From positions 1-38,672 of the forward strand of contig NZ_JABACJ020000032.1 in the NCBI RefSeq assembly GCF_012524165.2: 38,672 nucleotides of DNA, read 5' to 3'. A model generated the notes under the pieces. It was not told where the DNA came from, ran no database searches, and saw nothing but the letters and a program-made list of their open reading frames with translations. Below, piece by piece: positions 1 through 8,698 of the stretch; the stretch's first letter is position 1; every line of letters starts with the position of its first letter. Source of the DNA: Faecalicatena faecalis (lineage in GTDB: Bacteria; Bacillota; Clostridia; Lachnospirales; Lachnospiraceae). The position numbers and the translations under genes are program-made.

Positions 1-20
1 TTTGTATAACAAACGTCGCG

Positions 21-107
21 CACCCGCATAGCGGGTGGTTTATATTTCGCACGTTTCCGTTTCTCTGCTGAGAAACTCCAACGTACTCAACAGGGTCTAT
101 CCGACCC
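21..107. repeat. Three consecutive short hairpins of unknown origin
   Basis: Three perfect stems follow one another: CACCCGC/GCGGGTG (21-27 with 31-37, 3-nt loop), GTTTCTC/GAGAAAC (59-65 with 70-76) and GGGTC/GACCC (93-97 with 103-107). No convincing reading frame covers them. Tandem hairpins of this kind occur at IS200/IS605 ends and in structured RNAs, but no transposase is visible and the element may continue left of the window. Assignment is open. Confidence 0.4.
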
Positions 108-109
108 AT

Positions 110-140
110 AAAAAAAGGACAGAAGCCGCGGCTTCTGTCC
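110..140 (-). terminator. Rho-independent terminator of the DUF4173 operon
   Basis: A perfect 24-nt palindrome (117-140, half-site GGACAGAAGCCG) is preceded on the plus strand by seven A residues (110-116). On the minus strand this reads as a GC-rich hairpin followed by a T-run, directly after the stop codon of the gene at 148-1638. Confidence 0.85.
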
Positions 141-147
141 CCATCTA

Positions 148-1638
148 TTAATCATCTGTATCCAAAAGGTGCAGATACTCCCTTGCGGCATCCTTCGCCT
201 CTGCCCTGGCAAAATTCCAGGACCTCAATGTCATTTTTTGATCCAATATCCTGCGATAATATTCTTCTACATTTTCTTTCCAGTACTGCTCTTGCCATGG
301 CTGGTCTTTTGCTGCCTTCTTTCCGGCCTCTGCAAGCACAGGTGCGGCATCCCATGAGCTTGAGTAAATGAGGTACGCCATATCATCGGATGTGATATAG
401 TCCCAATGCTCTACGTTATACTCTGCCACTCTTCTGTCTACCTTCGAAAATGACAGCCCAATATAGCACACGGTCACAATCACCATAATATAACGAAATA
501 ATTGAAAATCCCGCTTGATAATACTCCACATAACGCCAAACATAATCAGCATTAAAACTCCAAGAAACCAGAGCACCAGGACCCGCAGGAATGTAAGATA
601 ATAGGCATTCACATAAAGGACCATCCTGTACGCCGCAGACAGTGTCATAATACAGGTACATACAGAAATTACCATTAAAAGGATTTTTAATATCTTATTT
701 TCCTGAAAAACGCTGATACAGACCAGAACTGTAACAATATTAATGAGACTGACCAGCAATAATTGCCAGAAACCAGCGTGGGCATATTGAGAATAAGTCA
801 CTCCATCCGGCAGCCCGCTTTCTAATCTCATGAACAGGAATAGGATTTGGATGACTGAGTAAAACACATAAATTGCTGCGAGTATCCCTGCAAAAGTTAC
901 TCCTGTGACCGGATTGATGTTGCCTTCCTTTCCCTTGACAGTCCCTCCCTCTTGGCTCTTAAATTCCAATCTTGAAATTCCCGAAAGAAATGCATAAATC
1001 AAAACAAAACCGGCTAGAAATGTAAAGAACAGTCCCCACGCTTCTCCAAATTTAAAAATATGAATGAACCCTCCAAAAAAGGAAGCAAAAATCTGATCAG
1101 AAAAAATAAGCAGTGGAAGCACCACCACCAAAAGGCATGCTGCTATCAAAAGCCCTATTATGACTGGCTTGATATACTTACTTTTTTCTTTTTCCCTGTC
1201 CTGATTGTATTGAATCCCATGAAGAAGAGGATCAAGAACAGATATCACTGTCTTTCCTGTTAAAACCAGGATATTGACCAGATATTGCTGGAAATTTAAA
1301 TTGCCTCCCGGATTTACCTGCCGAATCACTGCTGTCATTAAAAGAAGGAGGATTCCTGCCCAGTTGAATACATGGAAAAAGCCGCTGCTTGTCATCGTCG
1401 TCGAAACACCAAGCAAAAGCATAGCCATCACATAGATCATAAAATTTCTCTGTATCGTGATTCCCATTCTTTTCATGAACAGCACCGTCGTGAAAATGGT
1501 AGCGGCAACACAGACAGGGAAGGTAATACCTGAAAGATTTTGATACAAACAGAATGTAAAAATCATTCCATATATCCCGCACATACTCATCATATACGTA
1601 TAATTTTCTTCTACTTTTTTTACTGTCAATGTCTCCAT
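148..1638 (-). CDS. Polytopic membrane protein, DUF4173/DUF4153-like
   Basis: This 496-residue protein has about ten hydrophobic segments in residues 15-400 and a soluble C-terminal tail of about 90 residues rich in Trp, Glu and Lys. Composition and layout match the DUF4173 family of Firmicutes membrane proteins, whose biochemical role is not established. The start is supported by AAGGAG seven bases upstream. It is the last gene of a three-gene unit, 27 bp after a small XRE regulator that itself follows a DUF2975 protein, and it ends at a strong terminator. Family assignment is from overall pattern, not a diagnostic motif, and nothing in the sequence reveals a substrate. Confidence 0.7.
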   Translation of the reverse strand: METLTVKKVEENYTYMMSMCGIYGMIFTFCLYQNLSGITFPVCVAATIFTTVLFMKRMGITIQRNFMIYVMAMLLLGVSTTMTSSGFFHVFNWAGILLLLMTAVIRQVNPGGNLNFQQYLVNILVLTGKTVISVLDPLLHGIQYNQDREKEKSKYIKPVIIGLLIAACLLVVVLPLLIFSDQIFASFFGGFIHIFKFGEAWGLFFTFLAGFVLIYAFLSGISRLEFKSQEGGTVKGKEGNINPVTGVTFAGILAAIYVFYSVIQILFLFMRLESGLPDGVTYSQYAHAGFWQLLLVSLINIVTVLVCISVFQENKILKILLMVISVCTCIMTLSAAYRMVLYVNAYYLTFLRVLVLWFLGVLMLIMFGVMWSIIKRDFQLFRYIMVIVTVCYIGLSFSKVDRRVAEYNVEHWDYITSDDMAYLIYSSSWDAAPVLAEAGKKAAKDQPWQEQYWKENVEEYYRRILDQKMTLRSWNFARAEAKDAAREYLHLLDTDD

Positions 1639-1665
1639 ATGAGATCTCCTTTTTTGAACATCTAC

Positions 1666-1878
1666 CTATTCTTCATCCTTTACATATTCCAGAATATCCC
1701 CCGGCTGGCAGTCTAACGCCTTGCAGATTGCATCCAATGTCGTAAATCTGACCGCCTTTGCTTTATTATTTTTCAAGATAGAAAGGTTGGCCATTGTGAT
1801 ATCTATTTTCTGGGCCAGTTCTGTAACACTCATCTTTCTTTTTGCCATCATTACATCTAAGTTCACTATGATTGCCAT
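1666..1878 (-). CDS. Small XRE/Cro-type transcriptional regulator (YozG-like)
   Basis: A 70-residue protein that is almost entirely one helix-turn-helix domain. The pattern SVTELAQKIDITMANLSILK (residues about 17-36) is the recognition unit, followed by the AVRFTTLDAICKALDCQPGD segment typical of the single-domain XRE/YozG family. A perfect AGGAGGAGG ribosome site overlaps the stop codon of the preceding DUF2975 gene (TAGGAGG), so translation is probably coupled. Pairs of DUF2975 membrane protein and XRE regulator are common in Firmicutes. The regulator likely controls its own operon, but no operator was proven here. Confidence 0.85.
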   Translation of the reverse strand: MAIIVNLDVMMAKRKMSVTELAQKIDITMANLSILKNNKAKAVRFTTLDAICKALDCQPGDILEYVKDEE

Positions 1879-1888
1879 ATTCCTCCTC

Positions 1889-2341
1889 CTAAATCGTTAA
1901 GTCATTTTCCAACTTGTAACGCACGGCCTCCTGAAAAACGCAGGATAATACATGACTGAAGATGCCTGCTATAAAGAAGGTCAGAATGATTACGAAAGTA
2001 GCAGGTGTTATAAAAAAGAATAGCTTTAAGATAAAAAGTGCGGAAATGACAAGACTTACCTTTCCCATCAGCTTCAGGCTCGCAATATTAGCCTCTACAA
2101 AACAATTCTGTTCCACCACTGTCTTCATCATCTTCCGAAGCTGATAAACAATCGTAATTCCACAGATTCCGGCAAGTGCATACGTAACCAACATCTGCCA
2201 GTAGACATCTGTAATCGCAGAAGAGTAGTATCTGCCTGCCAGCTTGATAATAAACGGAAGACCAATCAGGACAATAATTCCTGAGTAAAACATCATTCCT
2301 AAAAATAAAACTGTGAATCTGATTAACTTATTTTGATTCAT
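1889..2341 (-). CDS. DUF2975 family four-helix membrane protein
   Basis: A 150-residue protein with four predicted membrane segments (about residues 8-32, 46-66, 89-110 and 113-135) separated by short loops. This is the layout of DUF2975 proteins, which are regularly encoded just before a small XRE regulator, as here. It is the first gene of the operon. An AAAGGA ribosome site lies nine bases upstream and a near-consensus sigma-A promoter about 80-100 bp upstream. Function is unknown. A sensing or accessory role for the neighbouring regulator is inference from gene pairing only. Confidence 0.8.
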   Translation of the reverse strand: MNQNKLIRFTVLFLGMMFYSGIIVLIGLPFIIKLAGRYYSSAITDVYWQMLVTYALAGICGITIVYQLRKMMKTVVEQNCFVEANIASLKLMGKVSLVISALFILKLFFFITPATFVIILTFFIAGIFSHVLSCVFQEAVRYKLENDLTI

Positions 2342-2419
2342 AACATTCGTCCTTTCTCTTTCAAATTTCTCATAAATGACCGATTTTATATCCGCTGCAT
2401 TATTATTTCCTTTTTCTGG

Positions 2420-2448
2420 ATTATATCACCGCGTAGTATGAATTTCAA
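2420..2448 (-). promoter_or_regulatory. Sigma-A promoter of the DUF2975-XRE-DUF4173 operon
   Basis: On the minus strand a TTGAAA -35 (2443-2448) is followed after exactly 17 bp by a perfect TATAAT -10 (2420-2425). The start codon at 2341 lies about 80 bases downstream. Confidence 0.8.
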
Positions 2449-2492
2449 TATATTTTTATTGTTTTTCGATATATATTTATTAAATTATAATA

Positions 2493-2534
2493 AAAGGCTA
2501 TTCTGATTGTCAGGTGACGATCAAAATAGCCTTT
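2493..2534. terminator. Terminator of the sigma/anti-sigma operon
   Basis: AAAGGCTATT (2493-2502) pairs with AATAGCCTTT (2525-2534), and the loop contains further GTCA/TGAC pairing. T-rich tracts follow on both strands (ACTTTTTT on plus; TTTTATTATAA on minus). It lies 40 bp after the DUF4179 gene. Confidence 0.75.
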
Positions 2535-2572
2535 ACTTTTTTATACTTCTTTTCTAACACTTGTTTTGATAT

Positions 2573-3700
2573 CTATTCCTTTTCTACCGGCACCTTTACA
2601 AGCCCTTCCTCGGTCCCAAAGATCAGTTCACTTACATTTTCATAGTCTATGATCTGCGGATTATATCCATATTCCCGGTATTGGGTCTTCTCATCGTTTA
2701 TAAACTCCCCATTCAGGGCACTGCATGCGCTTTCACGGGAACTTCCATCTTCATAGACCACTCCTACCAGAGATGGCGGATTTACGATATGCTCAAAAGT
2801 CCCCTGCTCTCCATTTTGGTAGGTACAAGGAAGCAGTTCCTTCTTCAGCGTCCAATCCAAATCCAGGGTATATGACACTGAAGACAGATGTATCTTCCTG
2901 ACAAATGCTTCCGTCCCTGGTATTTGTTGATTTACCTCATAGTCCTTTCCATTATCCTCATTGTCCAGAATCATATCAAGTTCCCACGTAGAATCTACCA
3001 CTACGGGATAATCTTCTCTGGCCATCCTATTTATTTTTCCCTCGTATTCATCTATCACCTGATGGAAAATCAATTGAATCTCCTGATTCAGGACTCCCTC
3101 TTTTCCAGTATCCTGTATCAGAATCTCATACTCCAATCCTTCACTTAGATCTCTTTCCATTGGGTCAGTAAGAAAATTTCCAAAAAAGGCAAGCTTTTTA
3201 TCTCCCGACTTCACCTCAATATCACCAAAATTCATATTTTTGTTAAGCTCAAATCCTTCGGTCCCCTGAATCTTCAGAATAATGTGTGCGATACTGTTGT
3301 CCGCCACGGACTGCACCGCCTCTATCCGAATACCGTCATGTTCCGCATATTGGTTCATTTCCTTTGCTGTATTAGAATCATTTAACTTTTTCTCGATTTC
3401 CGGCGACGTATGATACTGTTTCGAAAAGCTGTCATTCCAATGAAAATATGCTGCTGCACCGACCGTCAGGCTGCTGATCATAAGTGTCGCCGCCAGGATT
3501 ACTACCGCAATCTTTTTCTTCGTGAATACACGCTTCTTTCTGGAGCCTGCAGAGCGCTTGTTCTGCCTTTTTCCCGTCCATTCCTGCCCTTCTTCGTCCT
3601 TTCGGATCGTTTGGAAGGCCTGTTCAGCTTTCTGCCATACGATTTCCGGTATTTCTGCCTCTTCCTGAAGTTTTGGAATCCACGTTCTTTTTTCGTCCAT
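2573..3700 (-). CDS. DUF4179 membrane protein, probable anti-sigma factor
   Basis: This 375-residue protein has an N-terminal cytoplasmic segment of about 65 residues with a basic patch, one membrane helix at about residues 66-88 and a large extracellular portion. That is the arrangement of the DUF4179 family, normally encoded next to an ECF sigma factor and thought to hold it inactive. The gene overlaps the sigma gene by 77 bp and has its own GGAAGGAGG ribosome site inside the sigma reading frame. The external domain may sense a cell-envelope signal; the ligand is unknown. The anti-sigma role is inferred from topology and pairing, not from a zinc-binding motif, which is absent. Confidence 0.75.
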   Translation of the reverse strand: MDEKRTWIPKLQEEAEIPEIVWQKAEQAFQTIRKDEEGQEWTGKRQNKRSAGSRKKRVFTKKKIAVVILAATLMISSLTVGAAAYFHWNDSFSKQYHTSPEIEKKLNDSNTAKEMNQYAEHDGIRIEAVQSVADNSIAHIILKIQGTEGFELNKNMNFGDIEVKSGDKKLAFFGNFLTDPMERDLSEGLEYEILIQDTGKEGVLNQEIQLIFHQVIDEYEGKINRMAREDYPVVVDSTWELDMILDNEDNGKDYEVNQQIPGTEAFVRKIHLSSVSYTLDLDWTLKKELLPCTYQNGEQGTFEHIVNPPSLVGVVYEDGSSRESACSALNGEFINDEKTQYREYGYNPQIIDYENVSELIFGTEEGLVKVPVEKE

Positions 3701-4214
3701 TTGCTCTCCTCCTTCCTGTCCTATTTATAAATATCTCCTGCATCTCTTCTCTGCCCCGTTTCAGCCTGGTACGTACCGTATTTTCATTCATATCCAGTAT
3801 CTGGGCAATCTCTCCTGTCTGAAGACCTTCTACATAGAATAAAATCATGATCAACCGGTACTTCTCATCCAAAAGCTGGATGACCTCTTTCCATTCCAAT
3901 TCTTCGAACGCCCTGTCACTGACGGGCTGCTCTTCTATATTGCTGGAAAAATGAATTACTTTATTTCTTTTTAGAATATCACAGCATTTTCTCATCAGAA
4001 TCCTCGTCATCCATGTCTTGAAATAATCATCATGCTTCAGAGACGGAAGCTTTTCATAACAAACCAAAATCGTTTCCTGCACTGCATCGGCAACGTCCTC
4101 ATCGGAAGGAAGGTACGCCTTCGCTACCTTGTACAGGCTCTGTATGTTCCTTCTAATTAATTCCTCAAATGCATCCGGGTCCTTCTGTTTTGCTTTCCGA
4201 ACTAATTCTTCCAT
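3624..4214 (-). CDS. ECF-type RNA polymerase sigma factor
   Basis: A 196-residue sigma-70 family protein of group IV. Region 2 (about residues 10-85) contains the DVADAVQETILVCYEKL core helix motif, and region 4 (about 115-165) contains the DEKYRLIMILFYVEGLQTGE and NENTVRTRLKRGREEM DNA-binding segments. A GGGAGGTAA ribosome site precedes the ATG. The last 26 codons run through the 5' end of the DUF4179 gene in another frame, giving a basic, low-complexity tail (GRRRANGRKKN) that goes beyond the usual end of region 4. It presumably activates its own operon from the ECF-like promoter just upstream. Confidence 0.9.
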   Translation of the reverse strand: MEELVRKAKQKDPDAFEELIRRNIQSLYKVAKAYLPSDEDVADAVQETILVCYEKLPSLKHDDYFKTWMTRILMRKCCDILKRNKVIHFSSNIEEQPVSDRAFEELEWKEVIQLLDEKYRLIMILFYVEGLQTGEIAQILDMNENTVRTRLKRGREEMQEIFINRTGRRRANGRKKNVDSKTSGRGRNTGNRMAES

Positions 4215-4245
4215 CCATTTACCTCCCTTCTGCCCCTTTATACCT

Positions 4246-4276
4246 ATTAGACACTATAAATGAAGTTCGTGTTTCA
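4246..4276 (-). promoter_or_regulatory. Candidate ECF-sigma autoregulatory promoter
   Basis: On the minus strand TGAAAC (4271-4276) is followed after 18 bp by GTCTAAT (4246-4252). These match the TGAAAC/CGTCTAA-type elements of many Firmicutes ECF sigma promoters. The site is 32-62 bases upstream of the sigma gene start. The alternative reading with a sigma-A -35 (TTGAAA) lacks a good -10. Confidence 0.6.
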
Positions 4277-4357
4277 ATTATTTATTTTTAATTCCTTCCG
4301 CGATTTTCCACGATAAATAGTCAAAGCTGATATTCCAAATCCACCTCGCAGTTTCCT

Positions 4358-4572
4358 TATATCCTGTTCTTTCTATATATTCTGCTCTTTTTCATATATC
4401 CTGCTCTGTCTATAACATAAAATATACTCCCTCCTAAGTAAACAAGTTTTTATGATTTTACTTGTTCACCTCGAAGGGAGTATATTATGAAGCTTATTTT
4501 TAAATGAATCATATTTTTGTTATCTGCATTACACTGGAATCTATAGGGTTCGCAGCGAATTTTCGGCAGCTT
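4358..4572. repeat. Gap with tandem repeats and a 62-nt inverted repeat
   Basis: This gene-free stretch holds three imperfect tandem units resembling TATATCCTGCTCTTTC (about 4358-4411). It then holds an imperfect inverted repeat: TATACTCCCT (4423-4432) with AGGGAGTATA (4475-4484), nested GTAAACAAGT (4438-4447) with ACTTGTTCAC (4460-4469). The hairpin could end transcription from the symporter operon, although its T-tract is weak. A partial copy of the symporter gene end follows at about 4540-4575. Confidence 0.55.
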
Positions 4573-5922
4573 TTATCTATGGAGTTCGCGGCGAATCTCC
4601 GGCAGCTTTTTATCCAGATCATATACCAGCATTAACAGCAGACTCAATACTGCAAATACGATCGGAGCATAGATAAATACTACTTTAATTGACATTAATG
4701 CTCCTGCAGATTGTGTTGCCGCACTGGATAAATATCCTCCAATGCTTAATATCACGCCCATGATCAATCCACCGATTCCGCTTCCGACCTTTTCCCCGAA
4801 TGTTGCTGCTGAGAATACAAGCCCCTCATTTCTGGTATGTGTTTTCCATTCACCATAGTCGACTACATCACCTAACATGGCATATCCAGCCACGGCACCA
4901 GGTGCTTTTCCAAATCCTTTGATGACAACTCCCAGTACAACAATATAGAAATTTTCCGGGAAAAGTGCAATTACAATTGCACCCAGGATATAAATAATAC
5001 TTCCAGCTATACAGAGATTTCGTTTGGAAATTCTCTTCATCAGTGCCGGGACAGCCAATGCGCCAATCATAATTGGAATTGTCAGAGCCGTTCCAATGAT
5101 GCCCATTTTGTTTCCGTCACCCAATATCCAGGTCGCATAGTAAATGTTGATTCCACCCAGACCAGAATCGATAAAGGTAGCGAACAGGTAACCGATCAGA
5201 ATGAGCCAGTATTTATTTTTTACCAGATTTTGAAGCTGTTTGGATAAAGGAAGCTTTTCTTCCTTTCCACTTTCTTCAATTGCCTCAATCACACGTTCTT
5301 CTGAATTTTTATACAGCGCCATCAACAGTACGGTCGCTGCAAATCCGAACAGAGCTGCCATGATGGTCCATGCTTTCTTGTCGCCGCCCAGAATGGTGAT
5401 CAACGGCCAGACGATTGCATTTACAAGAGTTGCACCGCCATATCCGAATAAGGTCCTCATGGTTGACATAACACCTCGTTCCACAGGGTCTGAGGTTGAT
5501 GTACTGAGCATGGAGTTATAAGGCACCATGGTAGCAGTGTAGATTCCTGCCATTGCAAGAACATATGTTATGAACGCATAAATGGCCTTTCCCGTTGTTC
5601 CCAAGAAGTCTGGCGAGGAAAAAAGAAGGACGATTGCCAGAGCATAAGGAATTGCCATTCTAAAAATCCATGGTCTTGCTTTTCCCTTCTTGGATGTTGA
5701 GCGGTCCACGATCGTTCCCATGACAAGGTCAGAGATTCCATCGAATACTCTCGCCCAAAGCAGAATATTACTTGCCACTACAACACTTAATCCTACAACA
5801 TCAGTATAATAGTATGTGATAAATGATCCCGCTGTGGTGAACATCAAGTTTGCTGCCAGATTTCCAAAACCATATGTAATCTTTTCACTTGCCGGCATTT
5901 TTCCGGTTTTTGTTTTTCCCAT
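4573..5922 (-). CDS. GPH-family glycoside:cation symporter (MFS)
   Basis: A 449-residue, twelve-helix transporter of the glycoside-pentoside-hexuronide family (MelB/XylP/YicJ type). Family marks include the N-terminal EKITYGFGNLAANLMFT segment, the first-loop D-G-I-S-D-x-V-M-G-T-I-V-D-R pattern at about residues 58-72, and the GYAMLGDVVDYGEWKT segment near residue 345. It starts two bases after the rhamnosidase stop, and its ribosome site (AAAGGAGAA) lies in the last rhamnosidase codons, so the two are co-translated. It probably imports rhamnosides or short rhamnose-containing glycosides with Na+ or H+ for cytoplasmic cleavage; substrate is inferred. The 3' end is followed by a tandem duplicate of its last ~37 bp. 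Confidence 0.88.
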   Translation of the reverse strand: MGKTKTGKMPASEKITYGFGNLAANLMFTTAGSFITYYYTDVVGLSVVVASNILLWARVFDGISDLVMGTIVDRSTSKKGKARPWIFRMAIPYALAIVLLFSSPDFLGTTGKAIYAFITYVLAMAGIYTATMVPYNSMLSTSTSDPVERGVMSTMRTLFGYGGATLVNAIVWPLITILGGDKKAWTIMAALFGFAATVLLMALYKNSEERVIEAIEESGKEEKLPLSKQLQNLVKNKYWLILIGYLFATFIDSGLGGINIYYATWILGDGNKMGIIGTALTIPIMIGALAVPALMKRISKRNLCIAGSIIYILGAIVIALFPENFYIVVLGVVIKGFGKAPGAVAGYAMLGDVVDYGEWKTHTRNEGLVFSAATFGEKVGSGIGGLIMGVILSIGGYLSSAATQSAGALMSIKVVFIYAPIVFAVLSLLLMLVYDLDKKLPEIRRELHR

Positions 5923-5924
5923 GA

Positions 5925-8648
5925 TTAATTCTCCTTTAATATATAATCGAATTCAAATACGCCAGAACCAATCTCAAATGCAGTTTCATTTCCTACATTT
6001 ATCTCTTTTTCTGTGCGGGATTTTGATTCCGTATATTCTACATCATAGAGAACATGTTTCACTGTCTGAACTTTTCCCTCTGTATATACTGCATGTCCTT
6101 CTGTCACTTCTTCTATCTGCTTTTTGAGACTCTGTTCGTCAGCCGGTTCAGGAAGCATGATAAACGCTTTTGTATTAGCTGGAACAACTGCCTTAATATG
6201 GATTCTATTTCCATCCAATTTCCATTCACAGCTTACGATTCCATGCATCGTGGTCAGGGTACATTCTGCACTTTGAATTCTTTCATCTGGCTTCGGAGCA
6301 ATGATCGTCTTCTTATACCCCGGCTCTTTCATATCGATTCCACCGATCGTGCGATACATCCAGCTTCCGATGGAACCGTATGCATAGTGGTTGAAGGAAT
6401 TCATCTCTGTTGACCAGAATGATCCATCTACCTTCTGGCTGTCCCAATGCTCCCACATTGTCGTTGCACCGTGGTCTACCTGATAGAGCCATGACGGGAA
6501 ATCATTGTTGAATAATAAGGTATATGCTAAATCATTGTATCCTTGCTCTGTCAGGACATGGCAGATATATGGAGTCCCCAAAAAGCCTGTATCCAGGTGG
6601 TTATCCTTTTTCTTTACCAGTTCTACCAGACGTTCTGCCGCTCTCTTTTCATCCTCTTTTTTCAACAGACCAAATTTGAGGGCAAGGACATAGGCTGTCT
6701 GTGTATATGATGTCAGTTCAGCGTCCTGCTTCACAAAATTTCCCCGGAACGCTTCACAAATATTTTCGTATAAATCACTGTACTCTTTATAGTCTGACAT
6801 TTTACCAAGTATTCTTGCTGTCTCTGCAAAAAGGCCTGTAGAATATGCATAATATGCAGTTGCCGCATAACATCCCTCTGTAGCACCGTAAAAGCTATCT
6901 TCCTTGGAGTCCATTCCCAGCCAATCTCCGAGCTGAGCCCCCGTATCCCAGAGATACTCATTGTCGCCCTCGCGGCGGATATAATCAATCCATGCCTTCA
7001 TGCTGTCATACTGCTCTTTTAAAATATCTTTATCTCCGTAAGCCTCGTAAATGACCCATGGGCAGATCACTGCCGCATCTCCCCATGCCGCTGTTGTATT
7101 GGATAATCCATCGGAGAAGACTCCTTTTAAAATATCCGGGACAACATATGGTGCTGCGCCCTCCTGCTCCATCTGATTGTCCTTTAAGTCCCGTAGCCAT
7201 TTTCTGAAGAATCTGTTGATTTGAAAATCAAATGCTGCTGTCGGACAGATAATCTGTGCATCAGCAGTCCATCCCAGCCTCTCATCTCTCTGCGGACAGT
7301 CTGTCGGGATATCTACGAAATTGCCTCGCTGTCCCCAAAGGATATTGCTTTGAAGCTGATTAATTCTTTCATTTCCTGTATGGAACTCGCAGAGCTGCTC
7401 CATGCTGCTGGACAATACGATTCCCTGGAAATCCTCTGCCTGAACCTCCTCTGTAAATCCTTCCAGCTTCACATAACGGAAACCGTGGAAGGTGAAATGA
7501 GGTTCATATTCTTTTCCATCGTTGGCTTCTAATCGAAAGGTATCTATCGCATCTGCCTTGCGCAGATTCTCACTGTAGAAATTTCCATCCTTGTCAAGGA
7601 CCTCGCCGTAAGACAGCTTAAGGTCTCCATCCACAGTGTGAATATTTTTAAAACGGACCCATCCGACCATATTCTGTCCCATATCCAGCACACAGTTTCC
7701 AGAAGCATCTTTGAAAATGCTAAGCGGTTTGATTGTGATGATATTTTTAACAGAAGGCCCCTCCTGCGGCACAAGTGTTTTCATCGGATAAGAAAATTCT
7801 TTCATCTGCCCACAGTGATATTCCTTTTGGCGGCTGTCATATGCTTCACCATTATAAAAATCCGAATACATAATCTCACGGAATTTCTGTTCCCATGTAC
7901 CGTCTGTTCCAATCACCTTTACACTTCCATCCTCCAGCTTGATTTCGAGCTGGGCCAGAAGGGCATTTGAACTGCCATATGTGTTCTTTCTACCTTCCCA
8001 TCCAAGATACCCTGAAAACCATCCTTCTGCAACCGTTACCTTGATGATGTTCTCAGAATCCAGCATATCCGTGACATCATAGGACTGGAACTGAACACGG
8101 TAGTTGTAATCCGTAAATCCCGGTCGGAAATAATCCTCGCTGATCTTCTTTCCATTTAATTCTGCGTTATATACACCTAAAGCGGAAATATACAGGCGTG
8201 CCTGGATTGCTTTAGCTGGCAGCTTGAACTGCTTTTCTGCAAGAAATGGACGTCTGTAATTTTTATTTCCGTGTACTTCCACAACCTCTGGCTTGATCCA
8301 TTTTGCGGTCCATTCGCTGCTGTTCATAATCGTTGTCTCGAAAAAGATCGGCTCTGACCATTCTGTCAGGATCTCTGCCGTGATCCATGACTGGACCCTT
8401 ACATAATACCTGGTTCTGGATTCCAGTTGAGGCCCAGTATACTCTATTCCTGTGGTCTCTGACGTATGCCTTTGGTAATCCCAGATGATTTCCTGGAAGT
8501 CCGCATCCATTGCCACCTGAATATGATATCTGAACTGCTCTACAAAACGACTGTCACTTTCCAACCACCAAGAAAAGATTGGATGGTTGATTCCTATTAC
8601 ATCTGCTTCATCATTACACCGTAAATGGGTTACTTTATACATGTTCAT
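5925..8648 (-). CDS. Alpha-L-rhamnosidase, glycoside hydrolase family 78
   Basis: A 907-residue GH78 enzyme that removes terminal alpha-L-rhamnose from glycosides, probably in the cytoplasm since no signal peptide is present. Domain order fits the family: N-terminal Ig-like and accessory beta domains (about 1-330), a central (alpha/alpha)6 barrel and a C-terminal beta domain. The barrel motif CPQRDERLGWTAD (about residues 450-465) supplies the conserved acidic residues including the likely general acid Glu. WEHWDS near residue 733 supplies the likely base Glu. An in-frame ATG at 8642 has better spacing (nine bases) from the GGGG ribosome site than the first ATG at 8648, so the protein may be two residues shorter. 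It is first in an operon with the GPH symporter and divergent from an AraC regulator. Confidence 0.93.
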   Translation of the reverse strand: MNMYKVTHLRCNDEADVIGINHPIFSWWLESDSRFVEQFRYHIQVAMDADFQEIIWDYQRHTSETTGIEYTGPQLESRTRYYVRVQSWITAEILTEWSEPIFFETTIMNSSEWTAKWIKPEVVEVHGNKNYRRPFLAEKQFKLPAKAIQARLYISALGVYNAELNGKKISEDYFRPGFTDYNYRVQFQSYDVTDMLDSENIIKVTVAEGWFSGYLGWEGRKNTYGSSNALLAQLEIKLEDGSVKVIGTDGTWEQKFREIMYSDFYNGEAYDSRQKEYHCGQMKEFSYPMKTLVPQEGPSVKNIITIKPLSIFKDASGNCVLDMGQNMVGWVRFKNIHTVDGDLKLSYGEVLDKDGNFYSENLRKADAIDTFRLEANDGKEYEPHFTFHGFRYVKLEGFTEEVQAEDFQGIVLSSSMEQLCEFHTGNERINQLQSNILWGQRGNFVDIPTDCPQRDERLGWTADAQIICPTAAFDFQINRFFRKWLRDLKDNQMEQEGAAPYVVPDILKGVFSDGLSNTTAAWGDAAVICPWVIYEAYGDKDILKEQYDSMKAWIDYIRREGDNEYLWDTGAQLGDWLGMDSKEDSFYGATEGCYAATAYYAYSTGLFAETARILGKMSDYKEYSDLYENICEAFRGNFVKQDAELTSYTQTAYVLALKFGLLKKEDEKRAAERLVELVKKKDNHLDTGFLGTPYICHVLTEQGYNDLAYTLLFNNDFPSWLYQVDHGATTMWEHWDSQKVDGSFWSTEMNSFNHYAYGSIGSWMYRTIGGIDMKEPGYKKTIIAPKPDERIQSAECTLTTMHGIVSCEWKLDGNRIHIKAVVPANTKAFIMLPEPADEQSLKKQIEEVTEGHAVYTEGKVQTVKHVLYDVEYTESKSRTEKEINVGNETAFEIGSGVFEFDYILKEN

Positions 8649-8698
8649 TATCCCCTTTATCTGCTAATTTCATAAGGTCCGTTCTTATGTTATTTAAG

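Noticed and set aside
4358..4411. CRISPR array
   Set aside because: The three units are adjacent and imperfect, with no spacers of constant length and no cas genes.
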